This document shows, in pieces, positions 41,544 through 50,858 of a stretch of DNA of 64,000 nt. Every line of letters begins with the position of its first letter. The first letter of the stretch is position 1. The stretch is from Prolixibacter sp. SD074 (lineage in GTDB: Bacteria > Bacteroidota > Bacteroidia > Bacteroidales > Prolixibacteraceae). The DNA lies in assembly GCF_009617895.1 (NCBI RefSeq), contig NZ_BLAW01000001.1, positions 1 to 64,000 of the forward strand, given 5' to 3'. The translations under genes were made by a program, and so were the position numbers. The notes beneath the pieces were generated by a model. That model saw only the letters and a program-made list of their open reading frames with translations. It was not told where the DNA came from and did not search any database.

Positions 41544-42464
41544 TCACAAATTGCCATCAATCTTTTTACGCTTTCGCTTGACAACCAATACGGCTCCGGT
41601 AAGCACAAGAATGGCAGCCAGATAACCTTGCGGAGAAATGTTTTCGGGAGGAATCCAGGAAACGTGTCGTTCCGATAAAATAGCCATGGTAATAAAGGTA
41701 ATGACGGGATTCATGGCAACAATAATGCTGATCTTATTCGCTTCGATATATTTGAAGGCGGCCCCAAGCGTTCCATAAGCGATTAGTGTATTGGCAGCAA
41801 GGAAAAACAAAAGAATCCACCAACCGGGCGTGAGGGTTGCCAGGTGATCGAAGTTTGCTGCCGGCATGAAAAGAAGCGCCGGTAAACCATAGATAAACAT
41901 GTTCATTGTCTGGGCATGGTGAGTTTGCACCAGCTTTTTCTGAAAAACAGCATAGATGCTCCAGGCAACCGCACCCGAAACAATCCAGAGTACACCGGTA
42001 TTGAAATCAGCTTCCTTACCCAGCATGGTAATTAGTTGCTGACGGTAGAAAAGTAAAAAACCTACTGACGCGACAACAAAACCGATGATTTGCCTTCGGG
42101 AGAGTTTTTCCTTGTAGATAATGATACCGGCGACTGCAAGCAAAACGGGGCCCAGCTGAATGATAACCTGCGCATTTCCCGGCGAGGTGTAACTAACTCC
42201 CTGCATAAACCCAAGATAGTTCCATCCAAGGGCAAGAGCTGCGACCACCAGAATAAAAGGCGGTTTGATAAGAATGCGCAACATTTCCCGTTTCCGGAAC
42301 AGAAAGAAGGAGAACAATGCCAGAAACGCGACGGTAAAACGAAACCAGACAATGGTGTACGAGTCAACCATGGTTGAGGCTACTTTCAGGGCAATGGCCA
42401 GAAATCCCCATAAGAAGGCGGTTGTCATGGCCAGTAAAACACCTTTGGTTGTGTTGGGTGTCAT
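41544..42464 (-). CDS. EamA/DMT-superfamily exporter (second)
   Basis: 306 residues, ten membrane helices in two repeats (LAMTTAFLWGFLAIALKVAS first; GTLGAAFKYIEANKISIIVA near the end). It lies upstream of the phosphotriesterase-like gene on the same strand, possibly one transcript. The substrate is unknown. Confidence 0.
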   Translation of the reverse strand: MTPNTTKGVLLAMTTAFLWGFLAIALKVASTMVDSYTIVWFRFTVAFLALFSFFLFRKREMLRILIKPPFILVVAALALGWNYLGFMQGVSYTSPGNAQVIIQLGPVLLAVAGIIIYKEKLSRRQIIGFVVASVGFLLFYRQQLITMLGKEADFNTGVLWIVSGAVAWSIYAVFQKKLVQTHHAQTMNMFIYGLPALLFMPAANFDHLATLTPGWWILLFFLAANTLIAYGTLGAAFKYIEANKISIIVAMNPVITFITMAILSERHVSWIPPENISPQGYLAAILVLTGAVLVVKRKRKKIDGNL

Positions 42465-42534
42465 CAGCGTTTTGAATCAAGAAGGGGCCATCCCGAACAT
42501 CCGAATTGGCCCCGAATTATTTTAATCATGATGT

Positions 42535-44991
42535 TTATCGTAATTGAGCATTCAGTTCGCGTTCGAACGCGCTCAATAACTTCTTCATCACTTTGTCAAT
42601 CTGCTTGTCTTTTAACGTTTTTTCCTCATCGCGCAGGAAGAAACTTACTGCGTATGACTTCTTTCCTTCCGGAATATTTTTCCCTTCGTAAACGTCAAAA
42701 ATGCTAACATTGCGCAGCAGTTTTCGTTCTGTTTTGTATGCAATTTCTTTTACACTGCCGAATTTTACATCCTTGTTGAGTAACAGCGCGAGGTCGCGTC
42801 GTACTTCCGGATATTTGGGCAGCGGCGTATAAGAAACACCATCTTTATCCAAAAGCTTCAGGATGGCCGTCCAGTTTAAATCACCATAGAAGACATCGGC
42901 TTCCACATCAGTCAATTTCTTGACCTTCGAACTTACATAGCCGATTTGTGCCACCAACTGATTGTTGAATTTGTATTCCAAACCGGAAGAGAGCAAGTCT
43001 GAATCAACGGTGTCAACCTGAGACTGCAATACATCCAGGCCTAATCGGGTTAAAATATTTTCCACGAAGGCTTTCAACGTGAAGAAAGTGGTCGGGCGGC
43101 TTTGCGTAGTCCAGTTTTCCGATTCATTTTTGCCGGTAATCCACAAGCCAATATGCTCTTCTTCGGCAAAATTCTTCACCGGTTTGTTGGGCGACTTATT
43201 CCCTTTAAAAGTGTATACATTCCCGAATTCATACAGTTTCAAATCCGGATTCCGGTAGTTGGTATTCCGGGCAACGGCTTCCATCCCGCCAAAAATCAAT
43301 GTTTGGCGCATGCCGTTCAGATCCGAACTTAGCGGATTGTAAAGCTGAACCGTATGGTCGGCTTTGAAACTGTCAAGTTCTTCATAATAACCGACTTTGG
43401 TCAGCGAATTCGACATGATCTCATTGAATCCGTTTGCCGTCAGCATTTCCGAAAGCAAATTCTGAAGTTTTACCTTATCGGGAAACTCAGCATGCTGAAT
43501 CGTTGATTTCACGGCTCCGTCCGGTTCCACATTGTTGTAGCCGTACACCCGCAAAACTTCTTCGATAATATCGGCTTCCCGGCGCACGTCCACGCGGTAC
43601 GGCGGAACAAGCAAATCGAGATTATCCGGCGTGTTTGCTAGAATTTTTATCTCCAGCGCAGTGAGGATGCTTTTTACGGTTTCAGCCGGAATCTCTTTCC
43701 CGATAAGGCGGTTGATATGACGGTACGATACCGTTACCGGGAAATATTCCATAACAGATTGGTCGGCTACCACATCCACTATGTCAGAAGAGATGGTTCC
43801 GCCGGCCAGTTCTTTAATTAACAACGCTGCCCGTTTCAGTGCATAAATAACATTGTTCGGGTCGACACCCCGCTCGAAACGGAACGAAGCATCGGTATTC
43901 AGTCCGTGACGACGGGCCGTTTTCCGAATATAAACCGGATTGAAGTAAGCACTTTCCAGGAAGATGGCCGTGGTTGAATCTTTAACACCTGATTTGATAC
44001 CACCGAAAACACCACCAATACACATGCCTTCCGATTCGTTGCAAATCATCAGGTCGTTGGCATCGAGTTCGCGTTCCTCTTCGTCGAGCGTAACAAATTT
44101 GGTCCCGGCAGTAAGTGTTTTGACAATGACTTTGTTGCCGGCAATTTCAGCGGCATCGAAAGCATGCAAAGGCTGGCCGGTTTCAAATAATACATAGTTG
44201 GTAATATCGACAATATTATTGATGGGATTCAACCCAATCAGGCGCAACCTGTTCTGAAGCCATTCGGGTGATTGCTTTACGGTAATACCGGAAACGGTTA
44301 CACCGGAATAACGCGGGCAGGCTTCTTTATTTTCGATGGTTACCGGAATTTTCAGGTCATGATTGTCCACCGAAAAATGTCCTACCGAAGGTACGTGATA
44401 ATCAATGTTCCGGGATTGCTTCAAATAAGCAGCCAAATCTCGGGCCACACCAATGTGTGAAGCTCCATCTATCCGGTTAGGGGTCAGATCAATTTCAATG
44501 ACATAATCGCTTTTTACATTGAAATAATCACTGGCGGCAGCCCCAACTTTAGCATCAGAAGGCAACACCATAATCCCGCTATGGTCGGTGCCCAGACCGA
44601 TTTCATCTTCGGCGCAAATCATTCCTTCAGAAACTTCGCCCCGAATTTTTGCTTTCTTGATAAGAAACGCCTTATCCCCGTCATAAAGAGTCGTTCCGAC
44701 AGTTGCTACAACTACTTTTTGTCCCTGGGCCACATTGGGTGCACCACAAACAATGGGACTCTCTATTCCGTTGCCCAAATCGACTGTTGTCAAGCTCAGG
44801 TGATCGGAATTGGGATGGGGGATGCAGGTTTTTACTTCGCCAATGACAATCCCTTTCAGACCGCCTTTTACCGTTTCCACCTCTTCTACGCTGCCTACTT
44901 CAAGGCCAAGTTGGGTAAGGGTTTCGGCCACTTCCCCGGGAGTTAAATCCAGGTCAATATAATCCTTCAACCAGGTGTATGATAGCTTCAT
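42535..44991 (-). CDS. pheT: Phenylalanyl-tRNA synthetase beta subunit
   Basis: Charges tRNA-Phe as part of the alpha2-beta2 enzyme. It has 818 residues, the usual length. Order: N-terminal tRNA-binding OB fold (CIPHPNSDHLSLTTVDLG, PIVCGAPNVAQGQKVVVA), B3/B4 with GGVFGGIKSGVKDST, B5 domain, catalytic-like core (SNSLTKVGYYEEL; YNPLSSDLNGMRQTLIFGGM) and C-terminal anticodon-binding FDX-ACB domain (SIFDVYEGKNIPEGKKSYAV). pheS is not adjacent, as in many Bacteroidota. A near-perfect promoter lies just upstream. Confidence 0.
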   Translation of the reverse strand: MKLSYTWLKDYIDLDLTPGEVAETLTQLGLEVGSVEEVETVKGGLKGIVIGEVKTCIPHPNSDHLSLTTVDLGNGIESPIVCGAPNVAQGQKVVVATVGTTLYDGDKAFLIKKAKIRGEVSEGMICAEDEIGLGTDHSGIMVLPSDAKVGAAASDYFNVKSDYVIEIDLTPNRIDGASHIGVARDLAAYLKQSRNIDYHVPSVGHFSVDNHDLKIPVTIENKEACPRYSGVTVSGITVKQSPEWLQNRLRLIGLNPINNIVDITNYVLFETGQPLHAFDAAEIAGNKVIVKTLTAGTKFVTLDEEERELDANDLMICNESEGMCIGGVFGGIKSGVKDSTTAIFLESAYFNPVYIRKTARRHGLNTDASFRFERGVDPNNVIYALKRAALLIKELAGGTISSDIVDVVADQSVMEYFPVTVSYRHINRLIGKEIPAETVKSILTALEIKILANTPDNLDLLVPPYRVDVRREADIIEEVLRVYGYNNVEPDGAVKSTIQHAEFPDKVKLQNLLSEMLTANGFNEIMSNSLTKVGYYEELDSFKADHTVQLYNPLSSDLNGMRQTLIFGGMEAVARNTNYRNPDLKLYEFGNVYTFKGNKSPNKPVKNFAEEEHIGLWITGKNESENWTTQSRPTTFFTLKAFVENILTRLGLDVLQSQVDTVDSDLLSSGLEYKFNNQLVAQIGYVSSKVKKLTDVEADVFYGDLNWTAILKLLDKDGVSYTPLPKYPEVRRDLALLLNKDVKFGSVKEIAYKTERKLLRNVSIFDVYEGKNIPEGKKSYAVSFFLRDEEKTLKDKQIDKVMKKLLSAFERELNAQLR

Positions 44992-45321
44992 TTTCCGATG
45001 TTTAATTCAGCTTATTTTCAGAACCAACAAATGTAGAGAATTTCACCCCAAAGCCCAAACCCTTTGTTCGCGAAGAGATTTGACAGTTTTTCAGAAAAAA
45101 AACAGTTATAAAGCATGAAAGATATATGTTGAAGAACAGCTGATTGAAACAGAAAACAGGTTTTAGGAATTTTTTTTCATAAATTTCTCAAAGTTGTTTT
45201 TTAGATGGACTGAATTACTATTTTTCGACCATATAAACGAAGTTCATGTTGCAGGAAACAGATTGGCAGCATAGCTTGGGAAATACGAACGGAATTATTT
45301 CAGACCTAAATTGATTTGCAG
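44992..45321. other. Intergenic region between pheT and the acidic-protein gene
   Basis: About 330 bp of divergent upstream sequence. It holds the pheT promoter (45028-45059); I see no gene or strong structure in the rest. Confidence 0.
45028..45059 (-). promoter_or_regulatory. Promoter of pheT
   Basis: On the minus strand TTTG (45059-45056), 20 bp, TACATTTG (45035-45028), matching TTTG-N20-TAnnTTTG. The -7 box is 36 bp from the ATG. Confidence 0.
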
Positions 45322-45687
45322 ATGGATAGAATAACTAAACCCCGGGTTGTGAAGGATTACGATAAACTTCCGACAGATACTCAAAACCAGATTAAGCTCC
45401 AGTATCCTTTCGGATTTGCTGACCATTTGGTAACCTACACCAATTCAAAAAAAGAGATTGTGTCTGCTTTGCCCTTTGAAGCCGAAGACTATTACTACCT
45501 GGTCCGGATGACGCGTGAAGAGGCGTCCGAAATCATCGAAAATGATGATGATTATGATGATGACGGAACTTTACGTGATGATTTCGAGATGGAAGGCCTG
45601 GAAACAGGTGGAGATGACGACGAAATTGAAGACGTGGAAGATGTGCCGGACGAGGACGAAGATGATGAGGATGACGATGGCTATTGA
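45322..45687 (+). CDS. Conserved acidic-tail protein of unknown function
   Basis: 121 residues from the ATG of MDRITKPRVVKDYDKLPTD; a TTG two codons earlier is less likely. The first 75 residues look globular (QYPFGFADHLVTYTNSKKEI, EDYYYLVRMTREEASEIIE). The last 45 are almost all Asp and Glu. Similar proteins are common in Bacteroidota without known function. The acidic tail may bind metal or basic partners, which is a guess. Confidence 0.
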   Translation: MDRITKPRVVKDYDKLPTDTQNQIKLQYPFGFADHLVTYTNSKKEIVSALPFEAEDYYYLVRMTREEASEIIENDDDYDDDGTLRDDFEMEGLETGGDDDEIEDVEDVPDEDEDDEDDDGY

Positions 45688-45797
45688 GAGGGTCCGGTAT
45701 TTCAGTTAAACTGCAGCGATTTTTTCATAACCGGATTTAGGGAAGGAATGTCGTACGCGGAAGCATGCATCAGATGCTTTCGCTTTTTTATGTTCAT

Positions 45798-46250
45798 TCA
45801 TAATGGTCGCCTGTGTTGTAACATTTCACCAATCCTTTTGTCAATCGGAAAGCTGAGCTGTTGTTTTATATTTTCGATGGGACACCAGCGGAAATGCATG
45901 TCGCCGTTTTTATGCAGATCGGAATAATTGGGTTTGCTTTCAACAGCGAAACCGGGCTTAAGTTGATTGGCAAATTCGGCCTTATAATAAATACTGAGGA
46001 GCTGTGTGTTTTCGAAAAACTGTGCTTGCTGGTAAAAGTCGGTGGTGTAAAAATGTTCGATATCTCTGATTTCCTGTTGTAACTCTTCCCGGAATTCACG
46101 ACGCAGGCAATCAATGGTGCCTTCTCCATATTCGAGGCCACCGCCTGGAAATTTGGTCATTGGGCGGCCCAATTGAAACTCATCAATCAGCAAAACATTC
46201 CTGTCTTGTAATAACAGCCCGTAAACCCTGATGGTAAAATTCCCGTTCAT
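45798..46250 (-). CDS. NUDIX hydrolase
   Basis: 150 residues. The Nudix box GGGLEYGEGTIDCLRREF, continuing REELQQEI, has the conserved Gly, Arg and Glu residues that bind metal. It hydrolyses a nucleoside-diphosphate-linked compound that cannot be specified. Its ATG overlaps the miaA stop (ATGA), so translation is probably coupled. Confidence 0.
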   Translation of the reverse strand: MNGNFTIRVYGLLLQDRNVLLIDEFQLGRPMTKFPGGGLEYGEGTIDCLRREFREELQQEIRDIEHFYTTDFYQQAQFFENTQLLSIYYKAEFANQLKPGFAVESKPNYSDLHKNGDMHFRWCPIENIKQQLSFPIDKRIGEMLQHRRPL

Positions 46251-47164
46251 GCTTCCTGGTTTTGCATTAGTTGTTCATCAATATATTGCAACACCTGTTG
46301 CTTCTCGTCGGGGTGAAACCAACGGATACTTTCATCGCGGCGAAACCAGGTGAGTTGTTTGCGTGCGTATTTTCTGGAATTGGCCTGAATCCTTTTGGTG
46401 GCTTGCTCCAGTGTTAATTCGCCGTCGAAATGCGCAAAAAGTTCTTTGTAGCCAACCGTATTCAGCGGATTTAAATGGCGTTTTCCATAAACACTGTGGG
46501 CTTCATCCGCCAACCCTTCTTCCATCATCAGTTCCACCCGGCGGTTGATCCGGTCGTAAAGCTCGGTGCGGCCGCGATTCAATCCGATTTTAATAATGTC
46601 GAAATGGCGTTTTTTCGTTCCTTCTCTCCGTAAGGAAGAATAAGCTTTGCCGGTCATGTAATAGATCTCGAGGGCATGCAGGATTCGTTTGGGATTTTTC
46701 AAATCGGCCTGTTCATAATACTCGGGATCAACGTTTTTTAATTCGAGGCGTAAAGGTTCCAGTCCATTTTCATGAAACCGGTCGAGTAATTGCTTCCTCA
46801 ATTTCTTGTCTACCGTTGGAAGATCATCGATTCCTTTGCAAACAGCATCGATATATAACATGGAACCACCTGTCATAAGCACGGTATGGTGCTTTTGAAA
46901 CAACTCTTCCAGCAAATTCAATACATCATATTCGAATTTACCGGCATTGTAGTCATCTTCCACCGAGAGGTTTTGAATCATGTGATGGGGAACCTGCTGT
47001 AAGTATTTTTCGTCCGGAACGGCTGTCCCGATGCTGATTTCTTTGAAAAGTTGGCGGGAATCACACGAGATGATTTCGGTATGGAGATGGTTAGCTATAT
47101 CAATGCTGAGATCTGTCTTTCCTACACCAGTAGGGCCAAGCAAAACAATAAGGGTATTTTTCAT
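46247..47164 (-). CDS. miaA: tRNA dimethylallyltransferase MiaA
   Basis: Adds a dimethylallyl group to A37 of tRNAs that read codons starting with U. 305 residues from MKNTLIVLLGPTGVGKTDLS, which holds the P-loop; a longer ORF start adds a non-conserved leader. The catalytic Asp/Ser block is SCDSRQLFKEISIGTAVP, with DDYNAGKFEYD and TGGSMLYIDAVCKGIDDLP after it. The C-terminal RKYARKQLTWFRRD is typical. A TACCTTTG -7 box lies 23 bp upstream. Confidence 0.
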   Translation of the reverse strand: MKNTLIVLLGPTGVGKTDLSIDIANHLHTEIISCDSRQLFKEISIGTAVPDEKYLQQVPHHMIQNLSVEDDYNAGKFEYDVLNLLEELFQKHHTVLMTGGSMLYIDAVCKGIDDLPTVDKKLRKQLLDRFHENGLEPLRLELKNVDPEYYEQADLKNPKRILHALEIYYMTGKAYSSLRREGTKKRHFDIIKIGLNRGRTELYDRINRRVELMMEEGLADEAHSVYGKRHLNPLNTVGYKELFAHFDGELTLEQATKRIQANSRKYARKQLTWFRRDESIRWFHPDEKQQVLQYIDEQLMQNQEA

Positions 47165-47187
47165 GAATGGGTTGCACGGGTTTTGTG

Positions 47188-47195
47188 CAAAGGTA
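47188..47195 (-). promoter_or_regulatory. -7 box of miaA
   Basis: TACCTTTG on the minus strand, 23 bp before the chosen miaA ATG, which also supports that start. Confidence 0.
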
Positions 47196-47215
47196 GCAAG
47201 CTGTGGCTGGAAATA

Positions 47216-47238
47216 AAAAGGGGGCAAAAGCCCCTTTG
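47216..47238 (-). terminator. Terminator of the 63-residue protein gene
   Basis: AAAGGGGC-TTTT-GCCCCCTTTTT on the minus strand: GC-rich stem with a T-run. It sits between the small gene and miaA. Confidence 0.
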
Positions 47239-47430
47239 TTATAAGATTTCGTCGATGTCTCCGTAAATTTGATTCAGATCCTCCAATTCACCGAAATCAG
47301 AGTACTCGTCCAAGTTATCCCATTCCGTTTCCACAAGTAAATCGTTTTCTTTGGATTTGACGTCAAGTAACCGAGACGGGGTCACCCTTTTCTTCAAGGT
47401 AACCTCCGGTGCATTAAAGTTCTTTTCCAT
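47239..47430 (-). CDS. Small acidic hypothetical protein
   Basis: 63 residues, MEKNFNAPEVTLKKRVTPSR at the start and a very acidic end (WDNLDEYSDFGELEDLNQIY). The stop is directly at a strong terminator and no other gene overlaps it, which supports it as real. No known domain; Bacteroidota have many such short proteins. Confidence 0.
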   Translation of the reverse strand: MEKNFNAPEVTLKKRVTPSRLLDVKSKENDLLVETEWDNLDEYSDFGELEDLNQIYGDIDEIL

Positions 47431-47934
47431 GATAACCGTATTTAGTTCAATAAATAAAAATCAATTCGAAAAATGTTAAAACAGAATATTATTTGGTTTT
47501 CATACGTTTAAAATTTATAATTATGGTTCATAATTTAATTCTAAATTTGAGAACGTATGGAACCGCTTCGCTCTCACATGAACTTTTTTTAATCATTGCC
47601 TTTGGCGAACTTTTGATTAAAAAAGTTCATGTTCGTTTCATTTTAAAAGCTCATTCCATCTTATGCTATCATCAGATTGCTTTCTGATTCTGATGTCGCC
47701 ACCGCCAAGGCAACCGGTTTTTTTTGTTTATTAATTTGACTGAGTGGCTAACTTGCCTGAAAGTCAAACATGAGTGCTGTTTTTCGGAAAACGAAAATTA
47801 AAGGAATATTTCATTGTAATTACTTTTCGATCCATAACATTTTTCCTAAACAGTATTCAAAGTAAAAGATGAAATTCTAAAATCGGTTAGAAATTGTATT
47901 AAAAAATGTTAAAAAATGTAGAATCGAGCTATTT
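47431..47934. other. Gene-free stretch with the 145-bp hairpin repeat
   Basis: About 500 bp without a supported gene. It holds repeat copy 1 (47501-47645). Downstream of it is AT-rich sequence with no clear feature. Confidence 0.
47501..47645 (-). repeat. 145-bp double-hairpin repeat, copy 1
   Basis: 144 of 145 bases agree, by eye, with the reverse complement of 58725-58869. It is made of two inverted-repeat blocks: CATACGTT...AACGTATG with AT-rich inner arms, and ACATGAACTTTTTTTAATCA / TGATTAAAAAAGTTCATGT around a loop. On the minus strand its end AAACGTATG is followed by a four-codon frame (MKTK, stop), so unlike copy 2 it starts no gene. Confidence 0.
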
Positions 47935-48312
47935 TTATAATTGAATATTTCCATGTGTTATTTGATCCCATGGAATAAACGCTCCAAGTAAACCGAGTAT
48001 GGTTCCGATCAAAATAATTTTCAAAATGGCAATTACAATTCCAATGATGGCACAGGTTCTTCCACTACGGATATTTGAATAGGATGACAGTGTGTAAAGC
48101 CTTGGTGTTTGGTGATATAGATGTTCTGCGTTGCGGGCTATAACCAGGGCGGCCACGCCGGCAACGATACCTACCAGGCTATTAAAAAACGCGATAATCA
48201 GGGCAATAATTCCAAGAATTAAGATGACCGATGCGTTAGGAATTTCGTGTTGAAAGGAGGTTGGGGCCCCGGTTTGGTTAGTATTCTCTGTTTGGGTGTT
48301 TTCTGTTTCCAT
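47935..48312 (-). CDS. DUF4190/CCC-type small membrane protein
   Basis: 125 residues from METENTQTENTNQTG. Two hydrophobic segments (ASVILILGIIALIIAFFNSL and GRTCAIIGIVIAILKIILIG) sit in a pattern like the Bacteroidota CCC-motif membrane proteins (LYTLSSYSNIRSGRTCAIIG). The cysteine triplet that names that group is replaced by FNS. It is an inner-membrane protein of unknown role. A longer ORF start at 48444 would run through the terminator and is rejected. Confidence 0.
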   Translation of the reverse strand: METENTQTENTNQTGAPTSFQHEIPNASVILILGIIALIIAFFNSLVGIVAGVAALVIARNAEHLYHQTPRLYTLSSYSNIRSGRTCAIIGIVIAILKIILIGTILGLLGAFIPWDQITHGNIQL

Positions 48313-48410
48313 ATCTTTGTTTTTCTGATTGTTAGTGGGTGTAAATATAAGAAATGGAAGGTATAATATCCAAATTTTAGAAAAATAGGACAGAAAGTTT
48401 AAATTATATA

Positions 48411-48438
48411 AAAAAAGCCGGTTGATACCGGCTTTTTT
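48411..48438. terminator. Terminator shared by aconitase and the region beyond
   Basis: Perfect 12-bp stem AAAAAAGCCGGT / ACCGGCTTTTTT with loop TGAT. The flanking A and T runs let it work in both directions; on the minus strand it follows the aconitase stop by 18 bp. Confidence 0.
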
Positions 48439-48455
48439 TATCATATGGAAAGAAA

Positions 48456-50717
48456 TTATTGATTCTCTTTAATGAAGTTCAGGCATGAACCGGCTTTGAA
48501 CCATTCAATTTGTGCCTCATTGTAGGTGTGATTGGCAATGATTTCATCGGTTGAGCCATCGGCATGATGAAGAACAACCACCAATGAACTTCCGGGAGCA
48601 AACTCGGTCAGTTTTAATACATCGATGGTATCGTCTTCCTGTACTTTGTCGTAATCGGACGGATTATCGAAGGTCAGTGCCAGCATACCCTGTTTTTTCA
48701 GGTTTGTTTCGTGGATACGGGCAAATGAACGAACGAGAACAACTCGTACGCCCAGATGACGCGGTTCCATAGCTGCGTGCTCGCGTGATGAGCCTTCGCC
48801 GTAGTTTTCGTCTCCAACAATAACAGAACCGATTCCTTTGGCTTTGTAATCACGTGCTGTTGCCGGTACTTCACCCAGTTCGCCGGTCAATTGGTTTTTC
48901 ACGGCATTTGTGCGTTCGTTGAAGTAATTAACACCACCAATCAGCATGTTGTTGGAAATATTGTCAAGGTGTCCGCGGTAACGAAGCCAGGGACCAGCCA
49001 TTGAAATATGGTCGGTTGTACATTTTCCTTTTGCTTTGATAAGCAATTTCATTCCCGTCAGGTTGTTACCATCCCATGCTTTAAAGGGAGTGAGCAACTG
49101 AAGACGCTCAGAATCTGGCTTGACAACTACTTCCAGATTTTTGTTTTCCGAAGACGGCGGAATAAAACCCCTGTCTTTCACATCGAAACCATTGGTTGGC
49201 AAGTCATCACCTTTTGGCTCGTCCAGTTTTACTTTCTCACCTTTTTCGTTTTCCAGATAGTCAGTTACGGGGTTGAAATCGAGCGTACCGGCGATCGAAA
49301 AGGCCGTTACAATTTCAGGTGAAGCTACAAAACCATGCGTTTTGGGGTTGCCATCATTTCGTTTGGAGAAGTTCCTGTTGAATGACGTCATAATGGAGTT
49401 CTCATCCAGGTTCTCGGCATTGTGACGTGCCCACTGGCCGATACACGGCCCACAGGCATTGGCCAGCACTACTCCACCAATTTTTTCGAAGGTGTCGAGG
49501 TAACCATCGCGGTCGACGGTATAACGAACCTGTTCCGAACCCGGAGTAACGGTAAATTCGGCTTTTACTTTAAGTTTTTTGTCAAGTGCCTGCTTAGCTA
49601 CCGATGCAGCCCGGCTAATATCTTCATAAGATGAGTTGGTACACGAACCAATCAAACCGACTTCCATTTTCAGCGGCCAACCGTTTTCTTTGGCTACTTT
49701 ACCAAATTGTGACACAGGTGTTGCCAAATCAGGAGTGAATGGGCCATTGATATGTGGTTCCAGGTCCGAAAGGTTAATTTCGATGATCTGGTCATAATAG
49801 GCTTCCGGATTTTCTGCGACTTCCGGATCGGGACGAAGGTGTTCTCCGATTTTGGCAGCCATTTCAGCTACATCAGTACGACCGGTAGCTTTCAGGTATT
49901 TTGCCATCGATTCGTCAAACGGGAAGGTTGAAGTAGTGGCTCCAATTTCGGCGCCCATGTTACAAATGGTACCTTTTCCTGTTCCGGAGATGGATTCAGC
50001 TCCCGGGCCAAAATACTCAACAATGCTTCCGGTTCCGCCTTTTACAGTAAGAATGCCGGCCACTTTCAGGATAACATCTTTGGGAGAAGTCCATCCACTG
50101 AGTTTTCCGGTTAGTTTCACACCAATCAGTTTCGGGAATTTAAGCTCCCATGGAAGTCCGGCCATCACGTCTACGGCATCGGCGCCACCTACACCAATGG
50201 CAACCATTCCCATACCGCCTGCATTAGGAGTATGCGAGTCGGTCCCAATCATCATTCCACCCGGGAAGGCGTAATTCTCAAGTACTACCTGGTGAATAAT
50301 CCCTGCTCCCGGTTTCCAAAAACCGATTCCATATTTTTTTGAGGCTGACGCCAGGAAATCGTATACTTCTTTGTTGGTTTTCTCAGCAGTTGTAAGGTCT
50401 TCTTTTGCTCCTACCCTGGCCAGGATTAAGTGGTCGCAGTGAACCGTCGAAGGGACGGAAACCCGATCTTTTCCGGCCTGCATAAACTGGAGAACAGCCA
50501 TCTGTGCAGTGGCATCCTGCATGGCAACGCGATCAGGTGCGAAATTGGCGTAAGATTCACCCCGTTTAAACGGTTCGACAGGAAGATCTCCGGAAAGGTG
50601 AGCGTAAAGAATTTTTTCACTTAAGGTAATGGGGCGCCCAAGAAGTTTGCGGGCTTGCTTGATTCTTTCAGGGTAGCGTTCATATACCTGACGAATCATT
50701 TCAACGTCATATGCCAT
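48456..50717 (-). CDS. acnA: Aconitate hydratase, mitochondrial-type AcnA
   Basis: Converts citrate to isocitrate with a 4Fe-4S cluster. 753 residues, the length of the mitochondrial-type enzyme. The cluster cysteines are in [18 protein letters not shown] and [33 protein letters not shown] is the family signature; the swivel domain has [20 protein letters not shown]. It matches the eukaryote-like citrate synthase at the left end in type, so the oxidative TCA entry appears to be of that lineage. It is a single-gene unit with a terminator. Confidence 0.
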   Translation of the reverse strand: MAYDVEMIRQVYERYPERIKQARKLLGRPITLSEKILYAHLSGDLPVEPFKRGESYANFAPDRVAMQDATAQMAVLQFMQAGKDRVSVPSTVHCDHLILARVGAKEDLTTAEKTNKEVYDFLASASKKYGIGFWKPGAGIIHQVVLENYAFPGGMMIGTDSHTPNAGGMGMVAIGVGGADAVDVMAGLPWELKFPKLIGVKLTGKLSGWTSPKDVILKVAGILTVKGGTGSIVEYFGPGAESISGTGKGTICNMGAEIGATTSTFPFDESMAKYLKATGRTDVAEMAAKIGEHLRPDPEVAENPEAYYDQIIEINLSDLEPHINGPFTPDLATPVSQFGKVAKENGWPLKMEVGLIGSCTNSSYEDISRAASVAKQALDKKLKVKAEFTVTPGSEQVRYTVDRDGYLDTFEKIGGVVLANACGPCIGQWARHNAENLDENSIMTSFNRNFSKRNDGNPKTHGFVASPEIVTAFSIAGTLDFNPVTDYLENEKGEKVKLDEPKGDDLPTNGFDVKDRGFIPPSSENKNLEVVVKPDSERLQLLTPFKAWDGNNLTGMKLLIKAKGKCTTDHISMAGPWLRYRGHLDNISNNMLIGGVNYFNERTNAVKNQLTGELGEVPATARDYKAKGIGSVIVGDENYGEGSSREHAAMEPRHLGVRVVLVRSFARIHETNLKKQGMLALTFDNPSDYDKVQEDDTIDVLKLTEFAPGSSLVVVLHHADGSTDEIIANHTYNEAQIEWFKAGSCLNFIKENQ

Positions 50718-50858
50718 TTTTTAATCGATTTATTTAGATATGTCGCAAAATAACATTTATTAATCATAAATGAATACAAATCCTAAAGGTTTGTAGGAGC
50801 TGAATTGTTTCAAAATCTTTGAAATATTTCTACCTTGGAGAAGCAAACCAAATCAATT

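Noticed and set aside
47493-47687. 64-residue frame in repeat copy 1, with a similar one in copy 2
   Set aside because: Both result from the non-coding hairpin repeat; no start context, and the similarity is explained by DNA identity.
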